Assembly (NCBI GenBank): GCA_905210845.1
Contig: CAJLYG010000149.1
Location: forward strand, 1 to 7,856
Length of the DNA: 7,856 bases
Reading direction: 5' to 3'
From: an uncultured Prevotella sp.
GTDB lineage: Bacteria; Bacteroidota; Bacteroidia; Bacteroidales; Bacteroidaceae
The notes beneath the pieces are model-generated. The model did not search any database. It was not told the DNA's origin and worked only from the letters and a program-made list of their open reading frames with translations. Positions 1 to 5,347 of the stretch are shown one piece after another. A program made the position numbers and the translations under genes. The stretch's first letter is position 1, and each line of letters opens with the position of its first letter.

Positions 1-1
1 G

Positions 2-229
2 CAGATAAGATGGAGAATGAGGCAAGGAGGCCAGACGGCTATAGCTGTCGATCCTGTGACCGGGAACGTCTTTATCGCTTCTTATCATATCAACTCGGAT
101 ACAGGTTTTGCCGACTATAGTGCTAATTGTTATATCAATGTGTATACCAGCGAGGGGACTTTGTTGAAGACCGTAGACTGTGGACTCAGCCCATGTGCTT
201 TTGCTTTCGCTTATCGTTCTATAGACTGA
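2..229 (+). CDS. C-terminal fragment of a DUF5074/YncE-like beta-propeller surface protein (5' end outside window)
   Basis: Only the last 75 residues are present and the frame is open at the window edge. The visible part contains a repeat-like blade, AVDPVTGNVFIASY, followed by YINVYTSEGTLLKTVDCG and a short tail ending CAFAFAYRSID. This pattern (DP-TGN-hfIAS, then I-VYTSEG-LLKT) is what I know from the ends of DUF5074/YncE-type beta-propeller proteins of Bacteroidota. These are often encoded beside TonB-dependent receptors for cobalamin or iron complexes; BtuG of Bacteroides is a surface corrinoid-binding protein of this general fold. The stop codon TGA overlaps the ATG of the next gene (TGATG), so the two are translationally coupled and probably serve the same uptake system. 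Substrate cannot be decided here: the ligand-binding part and any signal peptide lie upstream of the window. Internal ATGs near the window edge are not real starts. Confidence 0.68.
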   Translation, partial: QIRWRMRQGGQTAIAVDPVTGNVFIASYHINSDTGFADYSANCYINVYTSEGTLLKTVDCGLSPCAFAFAYRSID

Positions 230-1368
230 TGTACTTTCAACGCTTCCTTCCTGTTTGTGCAATCATCACCTTGCTGTTGTGTGGATGCCGGTCTGGAAAG
301 ACCGGACACCTTGGGCAGCAAGGTGATACTTTGCGTTTTAAGTATGCTTCCCTGCTTACCGTTGTCAAGTATCATGACTATACTGTGGCAACTATCCGGA
401 ATCCATGGAAGATGGGGGAGACCTTGCATTCCTATGTGTTAGTATCCAAAGAGAAGAAGATTGACCACCTGCCTGCGGGAACTGTCGTTAGGGTCCCTTT
501 GGCAAGGAGTATAGTCTTCTCTACTGCCCATTGTCAGTTGTTGGAATATCTCCAAGCGCAGGATGCGATCAAAGGTGTCTGCGACTTGAAGTATATCCTG
601 ATCCAGGACATACAGCAACGGGCAAAGTCCGGCAAGATCGTTGATTGCGGCAATGGGATGAGTCCGATGATCGAGAAAATCATCGATCTCAGACCCGATG
701 CCTTGTTGGTTTCCCCGTTCGAGAATAGCGGCGGATATGGGAAATTGGAAGTATTGGACGTGCCGATCATCGAGGCTGCGGATTATATGGAGAACTCTCC
801 TCTGGGCAGGGCGGAGTGGATGAGGTTCTATGGGCTTCTTTATGGAAAGGAACATCAGGCTGATTCTCTCTTCCATGCTGTTGAACAACATTATCATCAA
901 CTGAAGGTGATGGCATCTCGCCTTTCTTTGGGGCGTTCCGTACTGACAGAACGGAAGACAGGTAGCGTGTGGTATTGCCCAGGAGGAAAGAGTACGATCG
1001 GGCAGATGATTGCCGATGCGCATGCACAGTATGCTTTTTCCAATGACACGCATAGTGGAAGTCTTGCCCTTCCCTTCGAATCCGTCCTCGACAAAGCAGG
1101 AAATACCGATGTCTGGATCTTTAAATACAATGGAGATCGCCCGATGAGTAAAGCCGATCTGTTGGCAGAATATCCAGGTTATAATGGACTGAAAGCATTC
1201 CGCGAAGGGCGTATCTATGAATGTAATAGCTCGCGTGTGCCTTATTTCGAGGAAGTGGCTTTCCGGCCTGACTGGCTCTTGCAAGAACTCATAGCGCTCT
1301 TGCATCCTTCTGCTCGGTTCCCCTTGCGATATTATAAGGAAAGACCGGCATCATCTTCTGTTCAATGA
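229..1368 (+). CDS. ABC-type periplasmic substrate-binding lipoprotein (siderophore/cobalamin type, TroA/BtuF-like)
   Basis: This 379-residue protein is an exported lipoprotein of the Peripla_BP_2 (BtuF/FepB-like) type, expected to bind an iron chelate, heme or corrinoid in the periplasm and hand it to an ABC permease. The start at 229 is chosen over an in-frame upstream ATG at 127 because it gives a clean signal peptide with hydrophobic core 7-18 and lipobox L-C-G-C (Cys20), and because its ATG overlaps the upstream stop as TGATG. The N-lobe runs roughly 85-180, with ARSIVFSTAHCQLLEYL (92-108), IIDLRPDALLVSPFENSGGYGK (151-172) and VPIIEAADYMENSPLGRAEWMRFYGLLYGK (178-207), a block typical of Bacteroidota homologues. 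The long connecting helix is about 208-230 and the C-lobe 235-360, including GSVWYCPGGKSTIGQMIADA and a closing RVPYFEEVAFRPDWLLQEL. No permease or ATPase gene follows; the operon ends here in a hairpin. Family assignment is firm, substrate is not. Confidence 0.85.
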   Translation: MYFQRFLPVCAIITLLLCGCRSGKTGHLGQQGDTLRFKYASLLTVVKYHDYTVATIRNPWKMGETLHSYVLVSKEKKIDHLPAGTVVRVPLARSIVFSTAHCQLLEYLQAQDAIKGVCDLKYILIQDIQQRAKSGKIVDCGNGMSPMIEKIIDLRPDALLVSPFENSGGYGKLEVLDVPIIEAADYMENSPLGRAEWMRFYGLLYGKEHQADSLFHAVEQHYHQLKVMASRLSLGRSVLTERKTGSVWYCPGGKSTIGQMIADAHAQYAFSNDTHSGSLALPFESVLDKAGNTDVWIFKYNGDRPMSKADLLAEYPGYNGLKAFREGRIYECNSSRVPYFEEVAFRPDWLLQELIALLHPSARFPLRYYKERPASSSVQ

Positions 1369-1416
1369 AGATGATGCCGGTCTGATTCTTTGTCGGACCT
1401 TCCGACCTGTTTTTTT
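1342..1416 (+). terminator. Hairpin cluster and T-tract ending the uptake operon (possibly bidirectional)
   Basis: A perfect 17-bp inverted repeat (arms 1342-1358 and 1367-1383, 8-nt loop 1359-1366) contains the last codons of the binding-protein gene, and the stop codon begins on the last loop base. A second, shorter hairpin follows (arms 1392-1397 and 1401-1406, 3-nt loop) and leads into seven Ts at 1410-1416. The second hairpin plus T-tract looks like an intrinsic terminator for the plus strand. The long stem could also stop minus-strand transcripts arriving from the convergent YitT-family gene that ends at 1457. Stem complementarity is seen directly; terminator function is inferred. Confidence 0.7.
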
Positions 1417-1456
1417 CTTTCCTTCCTCCTTTTTAGGGAGGAAAGGATTCTTTCCT

Positions 1457-2443
1457 CTAAACTTGTTCTTCTGGATCGTCAAGGTCGAAGACCGGTACAG
1501 GCTTCTTTTTGTGCTTGACCTTAAAGCGGTCGAAGCCTTCTCCGTAAACACCGATGACGGCACTTTGGGAGACGAAGGCGCTGGGATCGATCTCATCGAT
1601 CAAGGTAAATATCTTGTTCGACTCACTCTTCTTCGCCAAGACGAACAGCATTTTCACTTCTTTCCCGGAGTAGAAGCCATGTGCGTCGATGACCGTGCAG
1701 CCCCGGTGAGGATTCTTGTTGATGCGATGTCCGATTTCCTTGTATTTGTCGGAAATGATAAAGAACTGAACCGACTGTGACCTGCTGGCAGGCAAACTAA
1801 TCAACATCAATCCAGGCGAATTAAACAATAAATTCATGACGACCTGGTCGACACAGAAGGCTGTGACATATAGTACGACATAGCCGTAGATGACCATTTC
1901 CCAACTGTGGAGCACAAAATAGCTGGAGGAGATGATGACCACATCGCAGATCAGGATGACACGCCCTAAGGAAATATCACGGTATTTGTGCACGATGGCA
2001 GCGACAATATCTGTGCCACCTGTGCTGCCCCCGACAGAAAGCCCTAATCCTACGCTGGTTCCGCAGAAGACGGCACCAATAATGCTTGCCATGAAGGGCT
2101 GGTCGCTTAGCAACTTGGCCTCCAATCCGTAATCTTTCAAGACGGCAGTCAGGAAAGTCAGGCAGATAACAGCAAAGATGGTCTTCAGGCAAAACCTCAG
2201 TCCAAGCGTCTTTAGTGCTGCGATGAGGAGGAAGAAGTTGATGACGAAATACGTGTATTGTACCGGAATCCCGAGTCCCCAGTAGACGATGGAGGAGATA
2301 CCTGGCACTCCGCCCGTGGTAATGTTGTTAGGTAAGAGGAAGACTGTCCACCCGATGGCATACAGGAGCATGGCAACGAGTATGAACAAGTAGTCGCGTA
2401 CTTCTTTCCAAACACTTTTCTTGTTTAACGTGATTGTTTCCAT
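1457..2443 (-). CDS. YitT family membrane protein with C-terminal DUF2179 domain
   Basis: This 328-residue integral membrane protein matches the YitT family, whose members have several transmembrane helices followed by a soluble DUF2179 domain; transport function is presumed for some relatives but unproven for most. Hydrophobic segments are visible at about 17-38, 60-80, 86-103, 116-138, 159-178 and 183-205. The signature PNNITTGGVPGISSI (38-52) is characteristic of the first part of the family, and VGGSTGGTDIVA (137-148) of the internal repeat. DUF2179 covers about 222-310 and carries QSVQFFIISDKY, RGCTVIDAHGFYSGKEVKML and the closing DPSAFVSQSAVIGVYGEGFDRFK (286-308). The tail after 309 is charged. 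Length is slightly above the common 280-300. It lies 76 bp downstream of the MgtC-family gene on the same strand, but that gap holds a good promoter, so it can be transcribed alone. No clear Shine-Dalgarno precedes the ATG. Confidence 0.92.
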   Translation of the reverse strand: METITLNKKSVWKEVRDYLFILVAMLLYAIGWTVFLLPNNITTGGVPGISSIVYWGLGIPVQYTYFVINFFLLIAALKTLGLRFCLKTIFAVICLTFLTAVLKDYGLEAKLLSDQPFMASIIGAVFCGTSVGLGLSVGGSTGGTDIVAAIVHKYRDISLGRVILICDVVIISSSYFVLHSWEMVIYGYVVLYVTAFCVDQVVMNLLFNSPGLMLISLPASRSQSVQFFIISDKYKEIGHRINKNPHRGCTVIDAHGFYSGKEVKMLFVLAKKSESNKIFTLIDEIDPSAFVSQSAVIGVYGEGFDRFKVKHKKKPVPVFDLDDPEEQV

Positions 2444-2462
2444 TGTTTATCGTTTGAATCGG

Positions 2463-2493
2463 CAAAATTAATTCAACTTGCGTAAATAGCAAA
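2463..2493 (-). promoter_or_regulatory. Bacteroidota-type promoter for the YitT-family gene
   Basis: Read on the minus strand, TTTG (2493-2490) is followed after 19 nt by TAATTTTG (2470-2463), matching the -33 TTTG and -7 TAnnTTTG consensus known for Bacteroides-group primary sigma factor promoters. The -7 element ends 19 nt before the ATG at 2443, giving a leader of roughly 10-15 nt. The TTTG used as the -33 is itself part of a second TAATTTTG (2497-2490), so a tandem upstream start is possible. Confidence 0.6.
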
Positions 2494-2519
2494 ATTATCA
2501 AGGAGAAATCTTACGAAAT

Positions 2520-3185
2520 TTATTCAATAGTCTCGATGGTGACTCCTTCAAATTCCTCCATGAATTGCAGGATCTTCGACTGGTATTTGTTCCTTCGCAC
2601 CTTCACTTCCATGCTGACTTCATAGATGGATCCGGAGGAAGTCTTCAGCTCTTTCATCTCGTATGTGTCTAAGTCGGCATCTTCTTCTTTCATCTGCTTG
2701 AGGATTCGTTGTATATTTCCTTTGGATGAGGTGGAGAAGGTTACGGCAATGTTCTTGCTGCCGAACCGGTGCAGGACCCAGTTGAGCGCTTCAAGGCAGA
2801 TCAGGACGAATATTGTGGCGACAATTGCCAAGGCGAACATGCCGGAGCCACAGGTCAGTCCGATCGCTGCGGTCACCCATAGTCCCGCCGCGGTGGTGAG
2901 CCCTTTGAGTACATGCTTTTGGAAAATAATGGTTCCGGTGCCGATGAAACCGATACCCGTGACCACTTGCGAGGCTATACGGGATGGGTCGAAGCTGGCC
3001 TTGTCCAGGTTTGAGAGTACTTCCCCAAACCCATATTGGGAGATGACCATGAACAGGGCACTGCCCAATGCAACAAGAAAATGGGTGCGGAACCCTGCTT
3101 CTTTTGCCCGGTATTCACGCTCCAACCCTATAGCACCCCCTAAGAGGGCAGCGATAAAGATACGAATGATCAATTCCGTCGTCAT
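2520..3185 (-). CDS. MgtC/SapB family inner-membrane protein
   Basis: This 221-residue protein belongs to the MgtC/SapB family. It has four or more transmembrane helices in the N-terminal 135 residues and a soluble C-terminal domain of about 80 residues that resembles the ACT-like regulatory domain of long MgtC proteins. Family hallmarks are AALLGGAIGLEREYRAKEAGFRTH (12-35), VTGIGFIGTGTII (75-87) and GLTTAAGLWVTAAIGLTCG (95-113). In enterobacteria and mycobacteria MgtC supports growth at low magnesium and in host cells by modulating the F-type ATP synthase and related functions; whether this homologue does so cannot be told from sequence. The start is supported by an AAAGGA motif about 7 nt upstream of the ATG. 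It is divergent from trmO across 108 bp and lies upstream of the YitT-family gene on the same strand; no terminator is evident between them, so readthrough is possible. Confidence 0.92.
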   Translation of the reverse strand: MTTELIIRIFIAALLGGAIGLEREYRAKEAGFRTHFLVALGSALFMVISQYGFGEVLSNLDKASFDPSRIASQVVTGIGFIGTGTIIFQKHVLKGLTTAAGLWVTAAIGLTCGSGMFALAIVATIFVLICLEALNWVLHRFGSKNIAVTFSTSSKGNIQRILKQMKEEDADLDTYEMKELKTSSGSIYEVSMEVKVRRNKYQSKILQFMEEFEGVTIETIE

Positions 3186-3207
3186 GATATTCCTTTGAAT
3201 TCTGGCA

Positions 3208-3215
3208 CAAAATTA
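3208..3215 (-). promoter_or_regulatory. Candidate -7 element for the MgtC-family gene
   Basis: On the minus strand TAATTTTG (3215-3208) fits the Bacteroidota -7 consensus TAnnTTTG and ends 22 nt before the ATG at 3185, leaving room for the AAAGGA ribosome-binding motif. I could not find a TTTG at the expected -33 distance, so this call rests on the -7 box and its position only. Confidence 0.4.
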
Positions 3216-3256
3216 AGAAATTATTGGGAATGTCGTATGCCTTTTATGGGAAATAA

Positions 3257-3288
3257 TTTGTTCATTTTGCTCTTTTCCATTAACTTTG
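3257..3288 (+). promoter_or_regulatory. Bacteroidota-type promoter immediately upstream of trmO
   Basis: TTTG at 3257-3260, a 20-nt spacer and TAACTTTG at 3281-3288 match the -33/-7 consensus. The -7 element ends only 5 nt before the ATG at 3294. Since transcription usually begins a few bases after the -7 box, the mRNA would start at or next to the start codon, so trmO is probably leaderless or nearly so. This also supports 3294 over the in-frame ATG at 3195. Confidence 0.65.
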
Positions 3289-3293
3289 CAAGG

Positions 3294-3962
3294 ATGGAAA
3301 TAAAACCGATAGCATTCTTTCATTCACCTTTTGCCTCAAAGTTTGGCATCCCAAAGCAAAGTGGACTGGTAGAGGACCTACAGGGCGAGATCGTCTTTGT
3401 ACCGGAATTCCGTAACCGTGATGCCCTGCGGGGGATGGATGCGTTCGACTATCTTTGGCTGATCTGGGAGTTCTCCGCGAACAAGCATGCTGCCAATAGT
3501 CCTGTGGTTCGTCCTCCTTTGTTAGGTGGAAACGAGCGTATGGGGGTGTTTGCCACCCGCTCTCCTTTTCGTCCTAACCGTCTGGGACTGTCATCGGTAA
3601 GGCTCGACTTCATCGATTGGGATACTTCCCAAGGACCGGTCATCCATGTCTTGGGCGCAGACTTGATGGATGCAACGCCAATCTATGACATCAAGCCTTA
3701 TGTGACTTATGCCGACAGCCATCCGGGCGCACGAAGTGGGTTCGTCGACCGCCATCCTGTCCACCGACTGCAGGTGCGGATTCCTGAGGAGATGGAGCGT
3801 TCCTTGTCCCCTGAGACGTTGAGGATCCTGAGGCAGGTATTGGAATTGGACCCTCGCCCCCATTACCAGAACGATCCGCAAAAGGTATATGGGATGCCCT
3901 TCGAAGGCAGGGACATTCATTTCAGAGTGGAGAATGACGTGCTGACAGTCGTCGATGGATGA
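3294..3962 (+). CDS. trmO: tRNA (N6-threonylcarbamoyladenosine(37)-N6)-methyltransferase TrmO (TsaA/YaeB)
   Basis: This 222-residue cytoplasmic enzyme is the TrmO (TsaA, YaeB) type methyltransferase that uses S-adenosylmethionine to N6-methylate t6A37 in tRNA-Thr, fine-tuning decoding. The start is placed at MEIKPIAFFHSPF, where the family fold begins; the 33 extra residues from an upstream ATG contain the promoter and do not look like protein. Hallmarks: IAFFHSPFASKFGIPKQSGL (6-25), FDYLWLIWEF (51-60), RPPLLGGNERMGVFATRSPFRPNRLGLSSV (73-102), where RSPFRPNRLGLS is the SAM-site signature, then LMDATPIYDIKPYVTYAD (124-141), and a C-terminal DPRPHYQ...YGMPFEGRDIHFRV (186-211) found in the bacterial two-domain form. 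Length is close to the roughly 235 residues of the E. coli protein. Its 3' end overlaps the convergent pectate lyase gene by 41 bp. Function is assigned by strong family motifs. Confidence 0.93.
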   Translation: MEIKPIAFFHSPFASKFGIPKQSGLVEDLQGEIVFVPEFRNRDALRGMDAFDYLWLIWEFSANKHAANSPVVRPPLLGGNERMGVFATRSPFRPNRLGLSSVRLDFIDWDTSQGPVIHVLGADLMDATPIYDIKPYVTYADSHPGARSGFVDRHPVHRLQVRIPEEMERSLSPETLRILRQVLELDPRPHYQNDPQKVYGMPFEGRDIHFRVENDVLTVVDG

Positions 3963-5193
3963 CTTTTTTTGTGTGGATACTGCCGTCTATCATCTGTTTC
4001 CTGACAATCGTAATGCCTTCCAGTGGTGCCTGTGTCTTCATGCCGGAGGTGGTGTAATAGCCAAGATCCTTCCCTTGGGACACTTGGCCTATGTGGGAGA
4101 TCCCTGTGGGATCGGACAAGACTAAGGTAGCACCAGCGCCAGTCATAGGGTTCCCTACGAAGGACGTTACATATTTTGTGTCATAAGCTGTGAGCTGATA
4201 ATAATCGGAAGGAATGAAATAATCCTCTGTCAAGGACTCTTTGACATCCGCTTGTCCGATATTGCCGGTGAAGACATAGCTATGGTCGGTAGATCCCGAG
4301 TCTGAAGGATATTTCCACACCTTATGGCTTTTGTCTTGCGTGTAGGTGAAAGCACAATTCTCTACATATACTTTTGCCTTGTATCCTATGCCGATGGCAT
4401 AGGAGGTAACACTACTGGAAAAGAGGCAGTTGACTAAATGCACTTTCCCGAAACGGATGCGGGGCATGCGTTCCACGCAACCTTCATCCCACCAACAGTT
4501 GGCGAAAGTGGTGTAGAGATAACCATCATCAGCTTCACTGTCGCTGCCACCCCATAGGTTGCTGAACCGATGGTCGTTGCTGCCTCCCGACCCACCAGCC
4601 TTTGGGGCGATCAGATAATGGAAGCGGCACCAGGTAACACTCACGTAATTGACTTGGTTGTTACAATCGAAGTTCCCATCAACACCATCCTGGAAATCGC
4701 AATGGTCGATCCAGACATGGTCGCTACTTTGTAAGGTGAGGTCGTCATTGCCATCGATATCATAGGCCCCAGCTCCCTTGAAAGTAAGGTTTCGGAGGAT
4801 GATATTGCTACAGCGTTTCATGAGAAGGATGCCGGTACTCTTGACAGGTTCACGGTTCGTGTTATACAGAAAAGAGCCAGGGAGCCCATAGATCGTCATA
4901 TTTTTGGTATCTTGCAAGTAGATATAACCTGTGGTCTCTATGCTACCTTTTATATAAATGGTAGTAGGGTCGCCACTTTTCCGTGCTGTGTACAGAGCTG
5001 ACTTCAGCTCATCGAGGGTGGTGACGACCACGGGGTTGGCATCATTGCTGCCTGTCGTGGATCCTTGACAAGAAGCGAAACCTATGGGGGCGTTCGCATC
5101 AAAGGGAGCGATACCGTTCTCTGCTCCTTCTGCGAAACAACTCACGGTGATAAAAGCAACCCATAAAAGCTGCATGATTCTTTTCTTATTCAT
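3922..5193 (-). CDS. Secreted pectate lyase, polysaccharide lyase family 1
   Basis: This 423-residue exported protein is a right-handed beta-helix lyase of the Pel/PL1 type that cleaves polygalacturonate by calcium-dependent beta-elimination. An N-terminal signal peptide is visible (KKR, hydrophobic 8-20). Family marks are DHVWIDHCDFQDGVDGNFD (158-176), holding the vWiDH motif and acidic residues expected for calcium binding, YVSVTWCRF (183-191), and ERMPRIRFGKVHLVNC (241-256), where RMPRIR (242-247) is the R-x-P-x-x-R motif carrying the catalytic arginine. Repeats rich in N, C and aromatic residues between 120 and 290 fit beta-helix coils. The C-terminus (about 379-414) reads YYTTSGMKTQAPLEGITIVRKQ...IHTKKVIHR, like the Bacteroidota type IX sorting-domain tail or its relic. 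The last 13 codons overlap trmO antisense. No SusC/SusD pair is adjacent. Substrate could be another uronate polymer, but PL1 is firm. Confidence 0.9.
   Translation of the reverse strand: MNKKRIMQLLWVAFITVSCFAEGAENGIAPFDANAPIGFASCQGSTTGSNDANPVVVTTLDELKSALYTARKSGDPTTIYIKGSIETTGYIYLQDTKNMTIYGLPGSFLYNTNREPVKSTGILLMKRCSNIILRNLTFKGAGAYDIDGNDDLTLQSSDHVWIDHCDFQDGVDGNFDCNNQVNYVSVTWCRFHYLIAPKAGGSGGSNDHRFSNLWGGSDSEADDGYLYTTFANCWWDEGCVERMPRIRFGKVHLVNCLFSSSVTSYAIGIGYKAKVYVENCAFTYTQDKSHKVWKYPSDSGSTDHSYVFTGNIGQADVKESLTEDYFIPSDYYQLTAYDTKYVTSFVGNPMTGAGATLVLSDPTGISHIGQVSQGKDLGYYTTSGMKTQAPLEGITIVRKQMIDGSIHTKKVIHRRLSARHSPL
3948..3970 (+). terminator. Intrinsic terminator of trmO
   Basis: A 6-bp stem with one G-U pair and a GATG loop (arms 3948-3953 and 3958-3963) spans the trmO stop codon and is followed directly by seven Ts (3964-3970). 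This is the compact stem plus T-tract expected of a rho-independent terminator. It lies inside the last codons of the convergent pectate lyase gene. Structure is read by eye; no folding energy was computed. Confidence 0.5.
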
Positions 5194-5216
5194 GATGTTT
5201 AGTAGATTTTTCGTTG

Positions 5217-5224
5217 CTAAGTTA
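5217..5224 (-). promoter_or_regulatory. Weak candidate -7 element for the pectate lyase gene
   Basis: On the minus strand TAACTTAG (5224-5217) matches TAnnTTTG at all but one specified base and ends 23 nt before the ATG at 5193. No good TTTG sits at the -33 distance, so a regulated promoter that depends on an activator, or another start upstream, is equally possible. Confidence 0.3.
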
Positions 5225-5313
5225 CATCCTTTTGGATAGAATCAGGCAGGAAAAGGGCGTTTTTTATCGGAAAAGATAATTTGTAACAGTAATTTTGATA
5301 AAAAGTACAAGGT

Positions 5314-5339
5314 ATCCTCTCCCTGTGACGGGAGAGGAT
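5314..5339 (-). terminator. Hairpin terminator downstream of the aldo/keto reductase gene
   Basis: A perfect 10-bp inverted repeat (arms 5314-5323 and 5330-5339, 6-nt loop) lies 8 nt beyond the stop of the minus-strand aldo/keto reductase gene. On the minus strand it is followed after about ten bases by a run of five Ts (5305-5301 complement), so it plausibly ends the redox operon. The T-tract is offset, which weakens the call as an intrinsic terminator. The rest of the 154-bp gap 5194-5347 holds only A/T-rich sequence and the pectate lyase promoter region. Confidence 0.6.
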
Positions 5340-5347
5340 TCGTATCT

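Noticed and set aside
127..228. Upstream ATG extending the binding protein by 34 residues
   Set aside because: It would overlap the previous gene by about 100 bp and bury the lipoprotein signal peptide inside the chain; the start at 229 gives a normal signal and a TGATG overlap.
439..1305. Long open frame (288 codons) on the minus strand inside the binding-protein gene
   Set aside because: It lies antisense to a gene with a clear lipobox, family motifs and coupled start. Its translation shows no recognisable domain and is rich in His, Cys and Arg as expected of a shadow frame.
1421..1446. Imperfect inverted repeat of C/T-rich and G/A-rich sequence near the end of the YitT-family gene
   Set aside because: The arms pair only with a bulge and no T-tract follows on either strand at the right distance; it may be simple purine/pyrimidine skew.
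2626..3198. Plus-strand open frame of 190 codons opposite the MgtC-family gene
   Set aside because: The minus-strand protein has unmistakable MgtC motifs; the opposite frame gives a low-complexity Pro/Ser/Arg/Asn-rich product without family features.
3195..3293. Upstream ATG extending TrmO by 33 residues
   Set aside because: This stretch contains the promoter elements and is not like the start of known TrmO proteins, which begin with the I-A-x-x-H-S-P strand.
5134..5193. Lipoprotein signal in the pectate lyase (Cys19 in the sequence T-V-S-C)
   Set aside because: The -3 position is Thr rather than Leu/Val/Ile, so a standard signal peptidase I site a few residues later is at least as likely. 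I left the processing undecided.
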